Positions 14,956 to 23,130 of a stretch of DNA of 38,190 bases are shown in pieces; position 1 is the first letter of the stretch, and every line of letters starts with the position of its first letter. The notes under the pieces were generated by a model. That model did not search any database and was not told where the DNA came from. It saw only the letters and a list, made by a program, of their open reading frames with translations. The position numbers were made by a program, and so were the translations under genes. This DNA comes from DASXBJ01 sp036491755 (GTDB taxonomy: Bacteria > Chloroflexota > Dormibacteria > Dormibacterales > Dormibacteraceae): contig DASXBJ010000020.1 in NCBI GenBank assembly GCA_036491755.1, positions 1 through 38,190 on the forward strand, read 5' to 3'.

Positions 14956-16145
14956 GGCGGCTGCGCAACATCGGCCGCCTCTTCACGGGCACCGCCACCG
15001 GCGTCATCACGGACGCCGCGGTGATCATCGACGGCGAGCACATCGCCTGGTGCGGCAAGCACGGCGACGAGCCGAGCGAGATGCTCGAGGCGGTGACCGA
15101 AGAGGACGACTGCGCCGGCGGCCTGGTCACCGCCGGCCTGATCGACGCCCACACGCATCCCGTCTACGCGGGGGATCGGATGGCGGAGGTCGCCATGCGC
15201 ACCGCTGGGGCGTCATATTCCGAGGTCGCGAAGGCCGGGGGCGGCATCCGGGCCACGGTCACAGCGACGAGGGCAGAGCCGCTCAACGCCCTGGAGCAGG
15301 CGACTGCGCGGCGGCTGTGGACGTGGCTCGAGGGCGGCGCCACGACCGTCGAGACCAAAACCGGATACCACCTCGAGCGCGAAGGAGAGCTGGCCACGAC
15401 GCGGCTGCTCGCGCGCCTTGCCCGGCGCCAGGACCTGCCTCGGCTGGAAGTCACTTTCCTGGCTGCCCACGCCCTCCCCCCGGATCGGTGGGCCCGGCTC
15501 GGCGCTTACGCCAGGCAGGCCGCCGAATGGTCCCAGGACGCGCACGTCGCGGGTGCGCGGTTCTGCGACGTTTTCTGCGATCGCGGTTACTTCACCGTGC
15601 CGCAGTCCCGGGCGATCCTCAAGGCCGCGCTGGCCGCCAAGCTCATCCCCCGGATCCACGCGGACGAGCTGGCGCGCACCGGCGGATCGCGCCTGGCGGC
15701 CGAGCTGCATGCCGTCTCGGCGGACCACCTGCTGCGGGCCAACGCGGGCGACGCGGCCGCGCTCGCCCACGCGGGTGTGGTCGCCACGCTCGCCCCTGGA
15801 ACCGCCCTGTCGATCGGCAAGCTGCCACCTGTGAAAGAGCTGGCGGCCGCCGGCGCGGTGATCGCGCTCGGCACCGACCACAATCCCGGCACCAGCGGGA
15901 TCACGAGCATGAGCCTGGTGGTCGCCATGGCCGTGGGCGTCTTCAAGATGTCCGCTGAGCGGGCCTTGATTGCCGCCACGGTAGGCGGCGCCAACTCCAT
16001 CTCTCGCTCAGACCGCGGCGTCGTCGCCGCTCACAAGCTGGCCGACCTGGTCCTGTGGGAAGCCGAGCACGAGGGCGCCTTTGCCTGGGCTTACGGGCTG
16101 AAACCTCGAATGGTCTGGCGAGGGGGTTCGCAAGTATTTGCGTGA
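14952..16145 (+). CDS. hutI: Imidazolonepropionase
   Basis: A 397-residue metal-dependent amidohydrolase that opens imidazolone propionate to formiminoglutamate. Motifs: GLIDAHTHPVYAGDR (metal ligands His67 and His69), ATTVETKTGYHLEREGELATTRLL, VTFLAAHALPP, IPRIHADELARTGGSRLAAEL and ALGTDHNPGTS. It is the last gene of hutHUFI; in pathway order it acts before hutF. The bases after it carry no hairpin, and the next gene has its own promoter-like sequence. Confidence 0.95.
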   Translation: MRRLRNIGRLFTGTATGVITDAAVIIDGEHIAWCGKHGDEPSEMLEAVTEEDDCAGGLVTAGLIDAHTHPVYAGDRMAEVAMRTAGASYSEVAKAGGGIRATVTATRAEPLNALEQATARRLWTWLEGGATTVETKTGYHLEREGELATTRLLARLARRQDLPRLEVTFLAAHALPPDRWARLGAYARQAAEWSQDAHVAGARFCDVFCDRGYFTVPQSRAILKAALAAKLIPRIHADELARTGGSRLAAELHAVSADHLLRANAGDAAALAHAGVVATLAPGTALSIGKLPPVKELAAAGAVIALGTDHNPGTSGITSMSLVVAMAVGVFKMSAERALIAATVGGANSISRSDRGVVAAHKLADLVLWEAEHEGAFAWAYGLKPRMVWRGGSQVFA

Positions 16146-16152
16146 AAGTGAG

Positions 16153-16181
16153 TTGCTAAACACGTGCATTCGGCATATAAG
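16153..16181 (+). promoter_or_regulatory. Sigma70-like promoter for the small membrane protein
   Basis: TTGCTA (16153-16158) and TATAAG (16176-16181) are 17 bases apart in an AT-rich gap, followed by a leader of about 65 bases and a Shine-Dalgarno sequence. It is one of the better matches to the sigma70 pair in the window. Confidence 0.5.
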
Positions 16182-16252
16182 TTGCACATGAACGGCCGCC
16201 GCGCCCTCTCTGCGAATCCACAAACGCGGTCGAAAATGGAGGAAGTCTGCTA

Positions 16253-16645
16253 GTGGCAAAGTGGAATCCCTTGGCGTTGAAGCTTCTGATGTGGGTGATG
16301 GGAGTGTTGATCGTGATGGGCTCCGGCTTGGGGTTCATCGGCGGCACTTTCTTCCCGTTTGACAGCTGGGCCGGCGTAACCGGATCAGTTGCGGGCGTAG
16401 CGTTCGGCGCCGGGCTCATGATCGCGGGTTTCGACCCGGTCGCCAATGTGAGCTGGGTCCGCGCGCTGGTTATCTACGCGATCCTCGAGATCGTCTGGCA
16501 GATCTTCGAGCAGGTCAGCATCGGCCGCCTTGACATCGTCGCCATCATCATCGCGATCCTGGTGGCGGTGCTCGTTCTGGTCCTGTACCCGAACAAGCCG
16601 GCGCTCTGGATGCAGGGCGGAACATCGGCAGGCGCCCGAGCCTAG
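16253..16645 (+). CDS. Small membrane protein, unknown function
   Basis: A 130-residue protein from GTG 16253, with GGAGGAAG at 16238-16245 as a clear ribosome-binding site. Hydrophobic segments lie at about residues 8-32, 38-62, 68-85 and 93-111, so three or four helices. The loop after the third holds EIVWQIFEQVSIGRLD. I do not recognise a family. It is a single-gene unit with its own promoter and a strong terminator, separating the hut operon from zwf. Confidence 0.75.
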   Translation: MAKWNPLALKLLMWVMGVLIVMGSGLGFIGGTFFPFDSWAGVTGSVAGVAFGAGLMIAGFDPVANVSWVRALVIYAILEIVWQIFEQVSIGRLDIVAIIIAILVAVLVLVLYPNKPALWMQGGTSAGARA

Positions 16646-16665
16646 TCGTTCTCGTCGGCCAACCC

Positions 16666-16694
16666 AAGGGGCAGCATCCGCTGCCCCTTTTTTT
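16666..16694 (+). terminator. Rho-independent terminator
   Basis: A nine-bp stem AAGGGGCAG / CTGCCCCTT with a six-base loop is followed by a T-run (16688-16694), 20 bases after the stop at 16645. This is the clearest intrinsic terminator in the window. It sits directly against the convergent zwf stop. Confidence 0.9.
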
Positions 16695-16696
16695 GC

Positions 16697-18088
16697 CTAG
16701 CCCGTTCCGGGCTCGTCGCCGCTGACGATCCAGCGGCCGCCCCCGCCGGCGGCCACCAGGTCGTCGGCGGCGTGCGGTCCCCACGAGCCGACCGGGTAGA
16801 CCTCCGGATGCCCCTCCAGCTCCCATGCCTTGATCAGCGGGTCGACGATCTCCCAGGAGAGCTCGATCTCCTCCGCGCCCGGAAAAGCCGAGTGACCCCC
16901 CGCCAGAACCTCCGCCAGGACGTTCTCGTAAGCGTCCGGAAGCGCGGCCCTCGTCAACTTCGCGTAGTCGAGGCGCATGCCCGCCGGCACCATCTCGAAC
17001 CGAGTCCCCGGACGCTTGGCCCCGATCCGCAGCGCGATGCCCTCATCGGGCTGGATGCGGATGACGATCAAGGTCGGGATCCCTCGCTGCCGGCGGCCGC
17101 CGATTCGCAGCATGGGCGCGTCGCGTAGCTTGATCACGACCTCGGTCACCCGGCGCTTCAAAGCCTTGCCCGTGCGGACGAAGATGGGCACCCCGTCCCA
17201 TCTCCAGTTCTCAATGGCGATGCGCGCCGCCACGTAGGTCTCGCGCCTGGAATCGGGCGCCACGCCCTTTTCCTCCTGGTAGCCGTCGTACTGGCCGCGC
17301 ACAGCGGTTGCCGGGTCGATCGGCAGCATCGCTCGCAGGGCAGCTCGCTTGGCGCGCCTGACGTACTCGGCGTCGAAGGTGGTCGGCGGCTCCATTGCGA
17401 TCAGCGCCAGCAGCTGGAGCACGTGGTTCTGGATGATGTCGCGCACCGCGCCGGCGTTGTCGTAGTACCCGGCCCGCTGGCCGATGCCCTCCTCCTCCGC
17501 CACGGTTATGAGGATCGACTCGACCAGAGTGCGATTCCAGACGGGTTCGAAGAGTGAGTTCGAGAAGCGCAGGGCGAGCACGTTCTGGACGGTGTCCTTG
17601 GCCAGGTAGTGGTCGATGCGGAAGATCTGCTCCTCCTCGAACGCCTCCGCCAGCTGAGCGTTGAGCTTGACCGCCGAGGCCTGGTCACGACCGAACGGCT
17701 TCTCGACCACGATGCGCCGCGACGCGTCCTCCCTGGTCGTCAGGCCCGACTCGACGATCGATGCGACTATTCCGCTGAACGTCTCGGACGGCGTGGCCAT
17801 GTAGAAGATCACGATCGGGGAGCTCGTGAGAAGACTCTTGAGCGGTGCGTACGTCGAGGCGTCGGCATAGTCGAGATGGACCCACTCGGCGCTCGCCGCG
17901 AGCTGCTCGTTGTGGCTTGCCTCGCGGACCATCTTGCGGAACTCGTCAGTCGTCTTGGCGCTCCGGCCTGCGCCCACGATGCGGACGTGCTGCCCCTCAC
18001 GCACCACGAGCCGCGCAAGCGAGGGGATGATCTTGCTCTGGGCAAGGTCGCCCGAGGCGCCGAATATGACCAGGTCGACCGGTTGCAC
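16697..18088 (-). CDS. zwf: Glucose-6-phosphate 1-dehydrogenase
   Basis: A 463-residue enzyme of the oxidative pentose phosphate pathway. The N-terminal Rossmann motif is VIFGASGDLAQSK (GASGDLAKRK in most). The active-site block is RIDHYLAKDTVQN, preceded by VVEKPFGRD. GTG 18088 is chosen because VQPVDLVIFGASGD begins just before the Rossmann strand and a TAGGAT box sits seven bases upstream. The frame is open 31 codons further, but those overlap the RDD gene and do not resemble the family. It follows the RDD gene on the same strand, apparently with its own leaderless promoter. Confidence 0.93.
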   Translation of the reverse strand: MQPVDLVIFGASGDLAQSKIIPSLARLVVREGQHVRIVGAGRSAKTTDEFRKMVREASHNEQLAASAEWVHLDYADASTYAPLKSLLTSSPIVIFYMATPSETFSGIVASIVESGLTTREDASRRIVVEKPFGRDQASAVKLNAQLAEAFEEEQIFRIDHYLAKDTVQNVLALRFSNSLFEPVWNRTLVESILITVAEEEGIGQRAGYYDNAGAVRDIIQNHVLQLLALIAMEPPTTFDAEYVRRAKRAALRAMLPIDPATAVRGQYDGYQEEKGVAPDSRRETYVAARIAIENWRWDGVPIFVRTGKALKRRVTEVVIKLRDAPMLRIGGRRQRGIPTLIVIRIQPDEGIALRIGAKRPGTRFEMVPAGMRLDYAKLTRAALPDAYENVLAEVLAGGHSAFPGAEEIELSWEIVDPLIKAWELEGHPEVYPVGSWGPHAADDLVAAGGGGRWIVSGDEPGTG

Positions 18089-18095
18089 GATCAAA

Positions 18096-18101
18096 ATCCT
18101 A
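18096..18101 (-). promoter_or_regulatory. -10-like hexamer for zwf
   Basis: Minus-strand TAGGAT is seven bases before GTG 18088 and overlaps the stop codon of the upstream RDD gene. There is only a weak purine run (AGGA, part of the hexamer itself). Confidence 0.4.
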
Positions 18102-18833
18102 CGGCCGCGCAGAGATGACGTCGGTGCAGGCGATCTCGTCGTGATCCGGCCGTCCCCGTATCCAGCCCACCGGCAGGGCAAGGAAGCGAAGCAAGGCCTG
18201 GGCAGGGGTAAGGCGCGAGCCGTCGATCGCCACCACCCTCTGGTTCATGACCATCGCTCCCAGGGTTCTGCCCGACACGCTCCAGCACGTCACGTGGTAC
18301 GCGAGCGCGATTCCCAAAACCGTGCGGATGCGGCGGCGCCTGCCGGCGAGGCCGGCCAGCGTCGCGCAGAAGGCGATGTCGATCGCCGCAGCGCGCATCC
18401 GGCCGGCTGAGGTTGCGACGGGGCCGGGCGCCGGGTCGCGCCCGCGCAGGCGAAGGAGATACAGGCGCGTGAGCAGGTGATGGGCCGGAAGCTGGGTGAG
18501 CGCGTACACGGGCGCGGGCAGCCGCGGCCTGTATCCCTTCACCGAACCAATCAGTTTGCCGTTGGAGTATTCGAGGCGCCAGCTGCCGCCCGGCGTGCCT
18601 GCCAGCCACCCGCCTTCGATCGGCCACTCCGCGGCGGCGGCGCTGACAATTGGCGTGCCGAAGCGCAGCAGGTCGATCGGCCCCAGCCGCAGGGAGGCGT
18701 CGCCGGCCCGGACCAGGCCGAGCATGACGGCGGCGATCCCGGGCAGGAAAGAGTCGCGGAGATTGGCCCCTGTGGTGGGGCGTGGCATCTCCACCGTGTC
18801 CTGCACCCATACCGTTCCGTCAAGCCACCTCAT
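18099..18833 (-). CDS. RDD-family membrane protein
   Basis: About 244 residues from ATG 18833. The C-terminal half fits the RDD domain: RMRAAAIDIAFCATLAGLAG with its Arg and Asp, then CWSVSGRTLGAMVMNQRVVAIDGSRLTPAQALLRFLALPVGW, the classic second and third segments. The N-terminal half (about 1-110) is soluble-looking with a WLAGTPGGSWRLEY region and is unassigned. RDD proteins are small membrane proteins, some implicated in ion exchange; no specific role can be claimed. A GATATT box seven bases upstream of ATG 18833 supports this start over the more distal frame opening. Confidence 0.7.
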   Translation of the reverse strand: MRWLDGTVWVQDTVEMPRPTTGANLRDSFLPGIAAVMLGLVRAGDASLRLGPIDLLRFGTPIVSAAAAEWPIEGGWLAGTPGGSWRLEYSNGKLIGSVKGYRPRLPAPVYALTQLPAHHLLTRLYLLRLRGRDPAPGPVATSAGRMRAAAIDIAFCATLAGLAGRRRRIRTVLGIALAYHVTCWSVSGRTLGAMVMNQRVVAIDGSRLTPAQALLRFLALPVGWIRGRPDHDEIACTDVISARP

Positions 18834-18840
18834 CGCAACC

Positions 18841-18848
18841 AATATCTT
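18841..18848. promoter_or_regulatory. Overlapping divergent -10 elements
   Basis: AATATCTT contains TATCTT (18843-18848) six bases before GTG 18855 on the plus strand, and, read on the minus strand, GATATT (18846-18841) seven bases before ATG 18833. The two divergent genes are 21 bases apart and would share this element. Confidence 0.5.
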
Positions 18849-18854
18849 GGGGAT

Positions 18855-19298
18855 GTGGCGTGGAATGAGTTTTCGGCCCAGGTGACTGTGAGATGCACTC
18901 CCAGGCGGGCATTCGACTTCTTCGCCGACTACCGACACGTGGCGCAGGTCCTGGATGGTGTCAGCAGGTGGGAGCCGGTCGGCAAGAAGACCCGGGGGGT
19001 GGGGGCCCGGTTCAACGTGGAGATGACCGCCTTCAGGTTCCCTCTCACGAGCGTGCTGCGCCTCAACCGCTGGTCACCACCGAAAGCGATCGGGTGGGTC
19101 TCCGAGACCGGCCTGATCAAGCAGGAGGGTGGCTTCACCTTCACGGAGGTCGAGCCGGGCGTGCGGATAACCTTGCGCATCGCCTATGAGCCGCCGGCCG
19201 CGTTCATCGGCGGAGCGATCGCCAGGCAGGTGGACGGGACGGTCCGCGGCCGGCTGCAACGCGCGCTCGAGCGCATCCGGGAGACCCTGGAGGCGTGA
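18855..19298 (+). CDS. SRPBCC / polyketide-cyclase-like protein
   Basis: A 147-residue protein of the START/SRPBCC helix-grip fold, which binds hydrophobic ligands. Seen: VRCTPRRAFDFFADYRHVAQVLDGVSRWEPVGK at the N-terminus, a beta-rich middle (FNVEMTAFRFPLTSVLRLNRW) and a C-terminal helix with DGTVRGRLQRALERIRETLEA. The ligand is unknown. GTG 18855 is supported by the TATCTT box six bases upstream. It is followed after 19 bases by the PNPOx-like gene on the same strand. Confidence 0.75.
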   Translation: MAWNEFSAQVTVRCTPRRAFDFFADYRHVAQVLDGVSRWEPVGKKTRGVGARFNVEMTAFRFPLTSVLRLNRWSPPKAIGWVSETGLIKQEGGFTFTEVEPGVRITLRIAYEPPAAFIGGAIARQVDGTVRGRLQRALERIRETLEA

Positions 19299-19303
19299 GC
19301 CCT

Positions 19304-19309
19304 TAGAGT
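19304..19309 (+). promoter_or_regulatory. -10-like hexamer for the PNPOx-like gene
   Basis: TAGAGT lies eight bases before ATG 19318. Confidence 0.35.
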
Positions 19310-19317
19310 GGGGCCAA

Positions 19318-20220
19318 ATGCGATTGACCCGCGACGCCAGCGCGATCTTGGGCCGGGCTTCGATCGGCATGCTCGCGCTGCGCGCAGGCGGCACGGCCCA
19401 TGGCGCCCCCCTGGTCAACCCAGCGGTGTTCAGCGTCGCGGACGGCGCCGTCTGGATGACCACCTCGCGCTATGCGGCGAAGACGATCTTCGCGAGACGC
19501 GACCCTAGGGCCGCGTTCCTGGTCGATGGCGGCTCAACGGCGCTCCACCTGCGCGGCTCGCTCGAGGTGTTCGACCCTCTGTCCGTCTCCGGCCAGGTGC
19601 GGGCAATGCTGGACGGGCCGGGCTACGTCCTCGGTATGGCGGGCTACGCGTTGAGGAATGCGCCATTCATCGCCGGTTATGTGCTGGACATCGCGCGCCT
19701 GCCCAGAGAATGGCTGCCCTACAACCGCGTGGTGCTGCGGATGCGGCTGAGCCACGCGGACATCATCGAGGCTCCGCCATTTCCTGCCGCCCAGGCGGCG
19801 CGCGTGCCGGGTGTCCCCGCCGACGTCAGCCGCCGTCTCGCCGGAGTGTCGCGGGCATACGCGTGCTGGATCGAAGGTGCGATGCCCGTGATCCGCCCCG
19901 CTTACTGGGAGGTCGAGCGCGGTGAGATCAGCGTGGCGCCTCTCACCGGCCGCCCGCGCGCGGGCACGGCCGGCGCCCTGGTGGTCGAGTCGCACCATCG
20001 ATTCCGCCCTTCGTTGATGGTCGGCGCCTGCGTCAGGGGCACGTTTGCCGGCGAAGGGGACGATGAGGCGATCGCGGAGCGGTATGGCCTCGATGGGGAC
20101 GCCGTGCCACGCGCTGCTGCCATGAGGGCGGAGCGCGTCACGTCGTGGCGCGGCTTCGCGGTCAGCACATCGGTTCCGCGCTCTGGCCGGCAGCTGCGGG
20201 TCGTGCAGGAACGCGCGTAG
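19318..20220 (+). CDS. PNPOx-like flavin/split-barrel family protein
   Basis: A 300-residue protein whose first 150 residues follow the pyridoxamine-5'-phosphate-oxidase-like split barrel: IGMLALRAGGTAHGAPLVNPAVFSVADGAVWMTTSRYAAKTIFARRDPRAAFLVDGG. Such barrels bind FMN, F420 or haem. The C-terminal half has no motif I can assign. It is longer than simple PNPOx proteins, so a second domain is likely. Its stop overlaps the fdhD start by one base, so the two are probably cotranscribed. Confidence 0.65.
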   Translation: MRLTRDASAILGRASIGMLALRAGGTAHGAPLVNPAVFSVADGAVWMTTSRYAAKTIFARRDPRAAFLVDGGSTALHLRGSLEVFDPLSVSGQVRAMLDGPGYVLGMAGYALRNAPFIAGYVLDIARLPREWLPYNRVVLRMRLSHADIIEAPPFPAAQAARVPGVPADVSRRLAGVSRAYACWIEGAMPVIRPAYWEVERGEISVAPLTGRPRAGTAGALVVESHHRFRPSLMVGACVRGTFAGEGDDEAIAERYGLDGDAVPRAAAMRAERVTSWRGFAVSTSVPRSGRQLRVVQERA

Positions 20221-21059
20221 TGGCGAAGCCGCCGGCTCCCGCGATGCGCATTCGCAAATGGGCCGCTGGGCGGTGGTCGGAAGCTCCGGATTCGATCGTC
20301 ACCGAAGAACCGATGCAGCTGATGCTGGACGGCGAGCCGCTGTCGGTCATCATGCGCACGCCTGGCTCGGACATCGAGCTGACCCTCGGGCTGCTGCACG
20401 CGGAGGGTATCGTGCGCTCGCTGGGCGATATTCGCCGGATCCGGATCAGCGCTGAAGCCGGCGAGACGGCACCCCAGGTTGTGGTCGAGGCGTCGCTTCT
20501 CGAGTCGAACGAGGTGGACGTCGAGCTCGCCGCGGAGCCTCGGCGCAGGCCCGAACGTTCGATGCTCTCGAGCTCGGCGTGCGGCGTGTGCGGGGCGGTT
20601 CTCATCGAGGACCTGCGCCGCGATCTCTCGGTGCTCGCCGGCGACCTGAAGGTGGATCCGGGGATCCTGCCCACACTGGTCGATCGTCTGCGGTCCGGCC
20701 AGGGCGTGTTCGAGCGTACTGGTGGTTTGCATGCTGCCGGTCTCTTCACTCGGGCCGGCGAGCTCATCCTCGTCCGCGAGGATGTGGGGCGGCACAACGC
20801 AGTCGACAAGGTGGTCGGGCGGCTCCTGCTGGAAGGCCGCCTCCCCGCTGCGGAGACGATCCTGGTCGTCACGGGCCGGGCCGGCTACGAGATCATCCAG
20901 AAGTCGATCACCGCGGGAATCCCCGTCCTGTGCGCGGTCGGAGCACCGTCCAGCCTCGCCGTGGCCCTGGCACGAGAGTTCAACCAGACGCTGGTGGGCT
21001 TCCTGCGCGACGAGCGCTTCAACGTGTACTCAGCTCCCGAACGGCTTCTTGGCGCGTGA
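20220..21059 (+). CDS. fdhD: Formate dehydrogenase accessory sulfurtransferase
   Basis: A 279-residue FdhD, which passes sulfur from a cysteine desulfurase to the molybdenum cofactor of formate dehydrogenase. The redox pair CGVC (Cys121 and Cys124) sits at the same numbers as in E. coli. Other family blocks are EEPMQLMLDGEPL, MRTPGSDIELTLGLLHAEGI, EDVGRHNAVDKVVG and TGRAGYEIIQKSITAGIP. GTG 20220 overlaps the preceding stop and gives a standard N-terminus. No formate dehydrogenase subunit is encoded in the window. Confidence 0.93.
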   Translation: MAKPPAPAMRIRKWAAGRWSEAPDSIVTEEPMQLMLDGEPLSVIMRTPGSDIELTLGLLHAEGIVRSLGDIRRIRISAEAGETAPQVVVEASLLESNEVDVELAAEPRRRPERSMLSSSACGVCGAVLIEDLRRDLSVLAGDLKVDPGILPTLVDRLRSGQGVFERTGGLHAAGLFTRAGELILVREDVGRHNAVDKVVGRLLLEGRLPAAETILVVTGRAGYEIIQKSITAGIPVLCAVGAPSSLAVALAREFNQTLVGFLRDERFNVYSAPERLLGA

Positions 21060-21106
21060 TCACATAGATTTGATGATTCTCGGATCAACAGGCAGGGTCA
21101 CAAACG

Positions 21107-21112
21107 TAACCT
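21107..21112 (+). promoter_or_regulatory. -10-like hexamer for the phosphoesterase
   Basis: TAACCT lies seven bases before GTG 21120, with no Shine-Dalgarno sequence. Confidence 0.4.
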
Positions 21113-21119
21113 CAGGCCC

Positions 21120-22541
21120 GTGAATCGAGCTGCCCTGTCAGCAGTTGCGCTGCTCGTCACCACCGCCTGCTCCGGAGCAGGCACCACGTCACCCTCGGGT
21201 GCAACTCCGGCTGGGCTCTCTGGAATCCACAAGATCCAGCACGTGGTTGTGATCATGCAGGAGAACCGCAGCTTCGACGAATACTTCGGCCTGTATCCGG
21301 GGGCGGATGGTTTGCCCCGCCAGAACGGGCAGTTCACGGTGTGCGTACCGGACCCGGCCAACGGCGGATGCGTTCGCCCGTACCACGATCCGACGGACAG
21401 GAACGGAGGGGGACCGCACGGCAGTTCCAACGCATCGGCGGACATCAACTCGGGCCAGATGAACGGGTTTATCGGCCAGGCGGAGGGTGGTCGCAAAGGC
21501 TGTGTGCAGACCGTGGACCCGACCTGCACCAACTCGGTGCAGACAGACGTCATGGGCTACAAGGATGCCCGCGACATACCGAACTACTGGACGTATGCCC
21601 AGAACTTCGTGCTGCAGGACCAGATGTTCCAACCCAACGCGTCATGGAGCTTCCCGCAGCATCTGTACCTGGTCTCCGAGTGGTCTGCGAAGTGCAGCCG
21701 CCAGGGCGATCCGATGAGCTGCGCCTCCAACATCGACGCTCCGGGGAACACGCTGATCGGGGGGGCGGGTGCGATCAACGGCGACAGCCAGGCGTCGCGA
21801 AACTTCGCCTGGACGTCGCTGACCTATCTGCTCTACACGCACAAGATCAGCTGGCGGTACTACGTTGCGGAGGGTCTGCAGCCTGACTGCGAGGACGATG
21901 CCGCCACCTGCGCTCCGAAGGCGCAGAAGGTCGGCACGCCGGACATCTGGAACCCGCTGCCCGGCTTCACGGACGTGCGAGTGGATGGCCAGCTGGGCGA
22001 CGTGCAAACCATCGACCACTTCTATTCCGACGCTGCGGCCGGAACGCTGCCCTCGGTCAGCTGGATCGTCCCCAACAGCAAGGTGAGCGAGCATCCCCCG
22101 GGCCTGGTGACGGCGGGTCAGACCTACGTGACCACGCTCATCAACGCGATCATGAGAACCCCTGCGTGGAGCTCGACGGCGATCTTTCTCTCCTGGGACG
22201 ATTGGGGCGGCTTCTACGACCACGTGACGCCGCCGATGGTGGACAGCTCCGGGTACGGGCTGCGCGTCCCAGGCCTGGTGATCAGCCCGTACGCCCAGCG
22301 TGGCCTGGTCGACCATCAGACCCTCAGCCAGGACGCATACGTGAAGTTCATCGAGGACGACTTCCTCGGTGGCGCGCGGCTGGATCCGAAGACAGATGGG
22401 CGCCCCGACTCCCGTCCTGGGGTGCGCGAGAGCAACCCGCGGCTGGGTGACCTTACCGCTGACTTCAATTTCGACCAGCCTCCGCGGCCGCCGCTCGTGC
22501 TCGATCCAAACCCGAGCCCGGGGCCGGCCGCTCCGATCTGA
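21120..22541 (+). CDS. Secreted phosphoesterase (phospholipase C / acid phosphatase family)
   Basis: A 473-residue protein of the PF04185-type phosphoesterase family. The family's opening block is HKIQHVVVIMQENRSFDEYFG (about 37-57), with the metal-binding Glu-Asn. Later blocks are NASWSFPQHLYLVSEWSAKC, SWIVPNSKVSEHPP and IFLSWDDWGGFYDHVTPP, where catalytic Asp and His residues lie. The N-terminus has a hydrophobic signal ending TTAC (Cys17), a loose lipobox, so it may be a surface lipoprotein. Substrate (phospholipid or phosphomonoester) cannot be decided. Confidence 0.88.
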   Translation: MNRAALSAVALLVTTACSGAGTTSPSGATPAGLSGIHKIQHVVVIMQENRSFDEYFGLYPGADGLPRQNGQFTVCVPDPANGGCVRPYHDPTDRNGGGPHGSSNASADINSGQMNGFIGQAEGGRKGCVQTVDPTCTNSVQTDVMGYKDARDIPNYWTYAQNFVLQDQMFQPNASWSFPQHLYLVSEWSAKCSRQGDPMSCASNIDAPGNTLIGGAGAINGDSQASRNFAWTSLTYLLYTHKISWRYYVAEGLQPDCEDDAATCAPKAQKVGTPDIWNPLPGFTDVRVDGQLGDVQTIDHFYSDAAAGTLPSVSWIVPNSKVSEHPPGLVTAGQTYVTTLINAIMRTPAWSSTAIFLSWDDWGGFYDHVTPPMVDSSGYGLRVPGLVISPYAQRGLVDHQTLSQDAYVKFIEDDFLGGARLDPKTDGRPDSRPGVRESNPRLGDLTADFNFDQPPRPPLVLDPNPSPGPAAPI

Positions 22542-22557
22542 GGCGCCTCCGGTCTTC

Positions 22558-22563
22558 GATAAT
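22558..22563 (+). promoter_or_regulatory. -10-like hexamer for the CPBP protease
   Basis: GATAAT lies six bases before GTG 22570, so the gene would be leaderless. It decides for 22570 against the longer open frame. Confidence 0.4.
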
Positions 22564-22569
22564 CGAGCG

Positions 22570-23130
22570 GTGATCTCAGCCGTCAGGTCGCGGCCGGCAG
22601 CCCGCTCGGCGGTGATCGCCGCCTACGTCCTGGCGGTCGAATGGATTCGAGCGCTGATCAGCGGGGCTCCGCACGCCGCGCTCCCCTCGCTGCTGCTCGG
22701 AGGCGCCGCTCTGGCGCTGGCTGCTCTCGGCTGGCGCGCGACGAGCCTCGGCCTCGGCACGTCGAACCTGTGGGTGCGGGTCCTCGGCGGGCTGGCGCTG
22801 GGCGTGGTCCTGCTGCTGCCCACCGCGGTCCGAGCCGGTGCGGCGCCAATTTTGCCCGCAGGTTTGGCGATCGCCGCCATTGCCATCTCCGCAGGCGAGG
22901 AGCTCGCCTTCCGCGGGGCCCTCTACGCCTCGCTGGAGGAGGTGGGCGGCGCGCCCCTCGCGATTCTCGGCAGCACCGCTTTGTGGACGCTCGCGCATGC
23001 CCTGTCGCATCCTCCGGCCTTTCTCGGCGCGGTCGCCGCGGCGGGGCTGTTGCTCGCGCTATGGCGTTGGGCCTGCAAAGACCTGGTGGGACCGATCATC
23101 GGCCACGTCATAGCGGACCTTGCGCTATGA
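22570..23130 (+). CDS. CPBP-family intramembrane metalloprotease
   Basis: A 186-residue, mostly hydrophobic protein with the three CPBP (Abi/CAAX protease-like) motifs: GEELAFRGALYA (Glu110, Glu111, Arg115), ALWTLAHALSHP (His143) and GPIIGHVIADL (His179). These form the membrane-embedded metal site. Bacterial members process peptides or act in self-immunity; the target is unknown. Its stop overlaps the next gene's start by four bases (ATGA), so the adjacent secreted protein may be a partner or substrate. Confidence 0.85.
   Translation: MISAVRSRPAARSAVIAAYVLAVEWIRALISGAPHAALPSLLLGGAALALAALGWRATSLGLGTSNLWVRVLGGLALGVVLLLPTAVRAGAAPILPAGLAIAAIAISAGEELAFRGALYASLEEVGGAPLAILGSTALWTLAHALSHPPAFLGAVAAAGLLLALWRWACKDLVGPIIGHVIADLAL

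Noticed and set aside
16161..16166. CACGTG hexamer between hutI and the membrane-protein gene
   Set aside because: A six-base palindrome is expected by chance; it lies in the promoter spacer and no regulator is implied.
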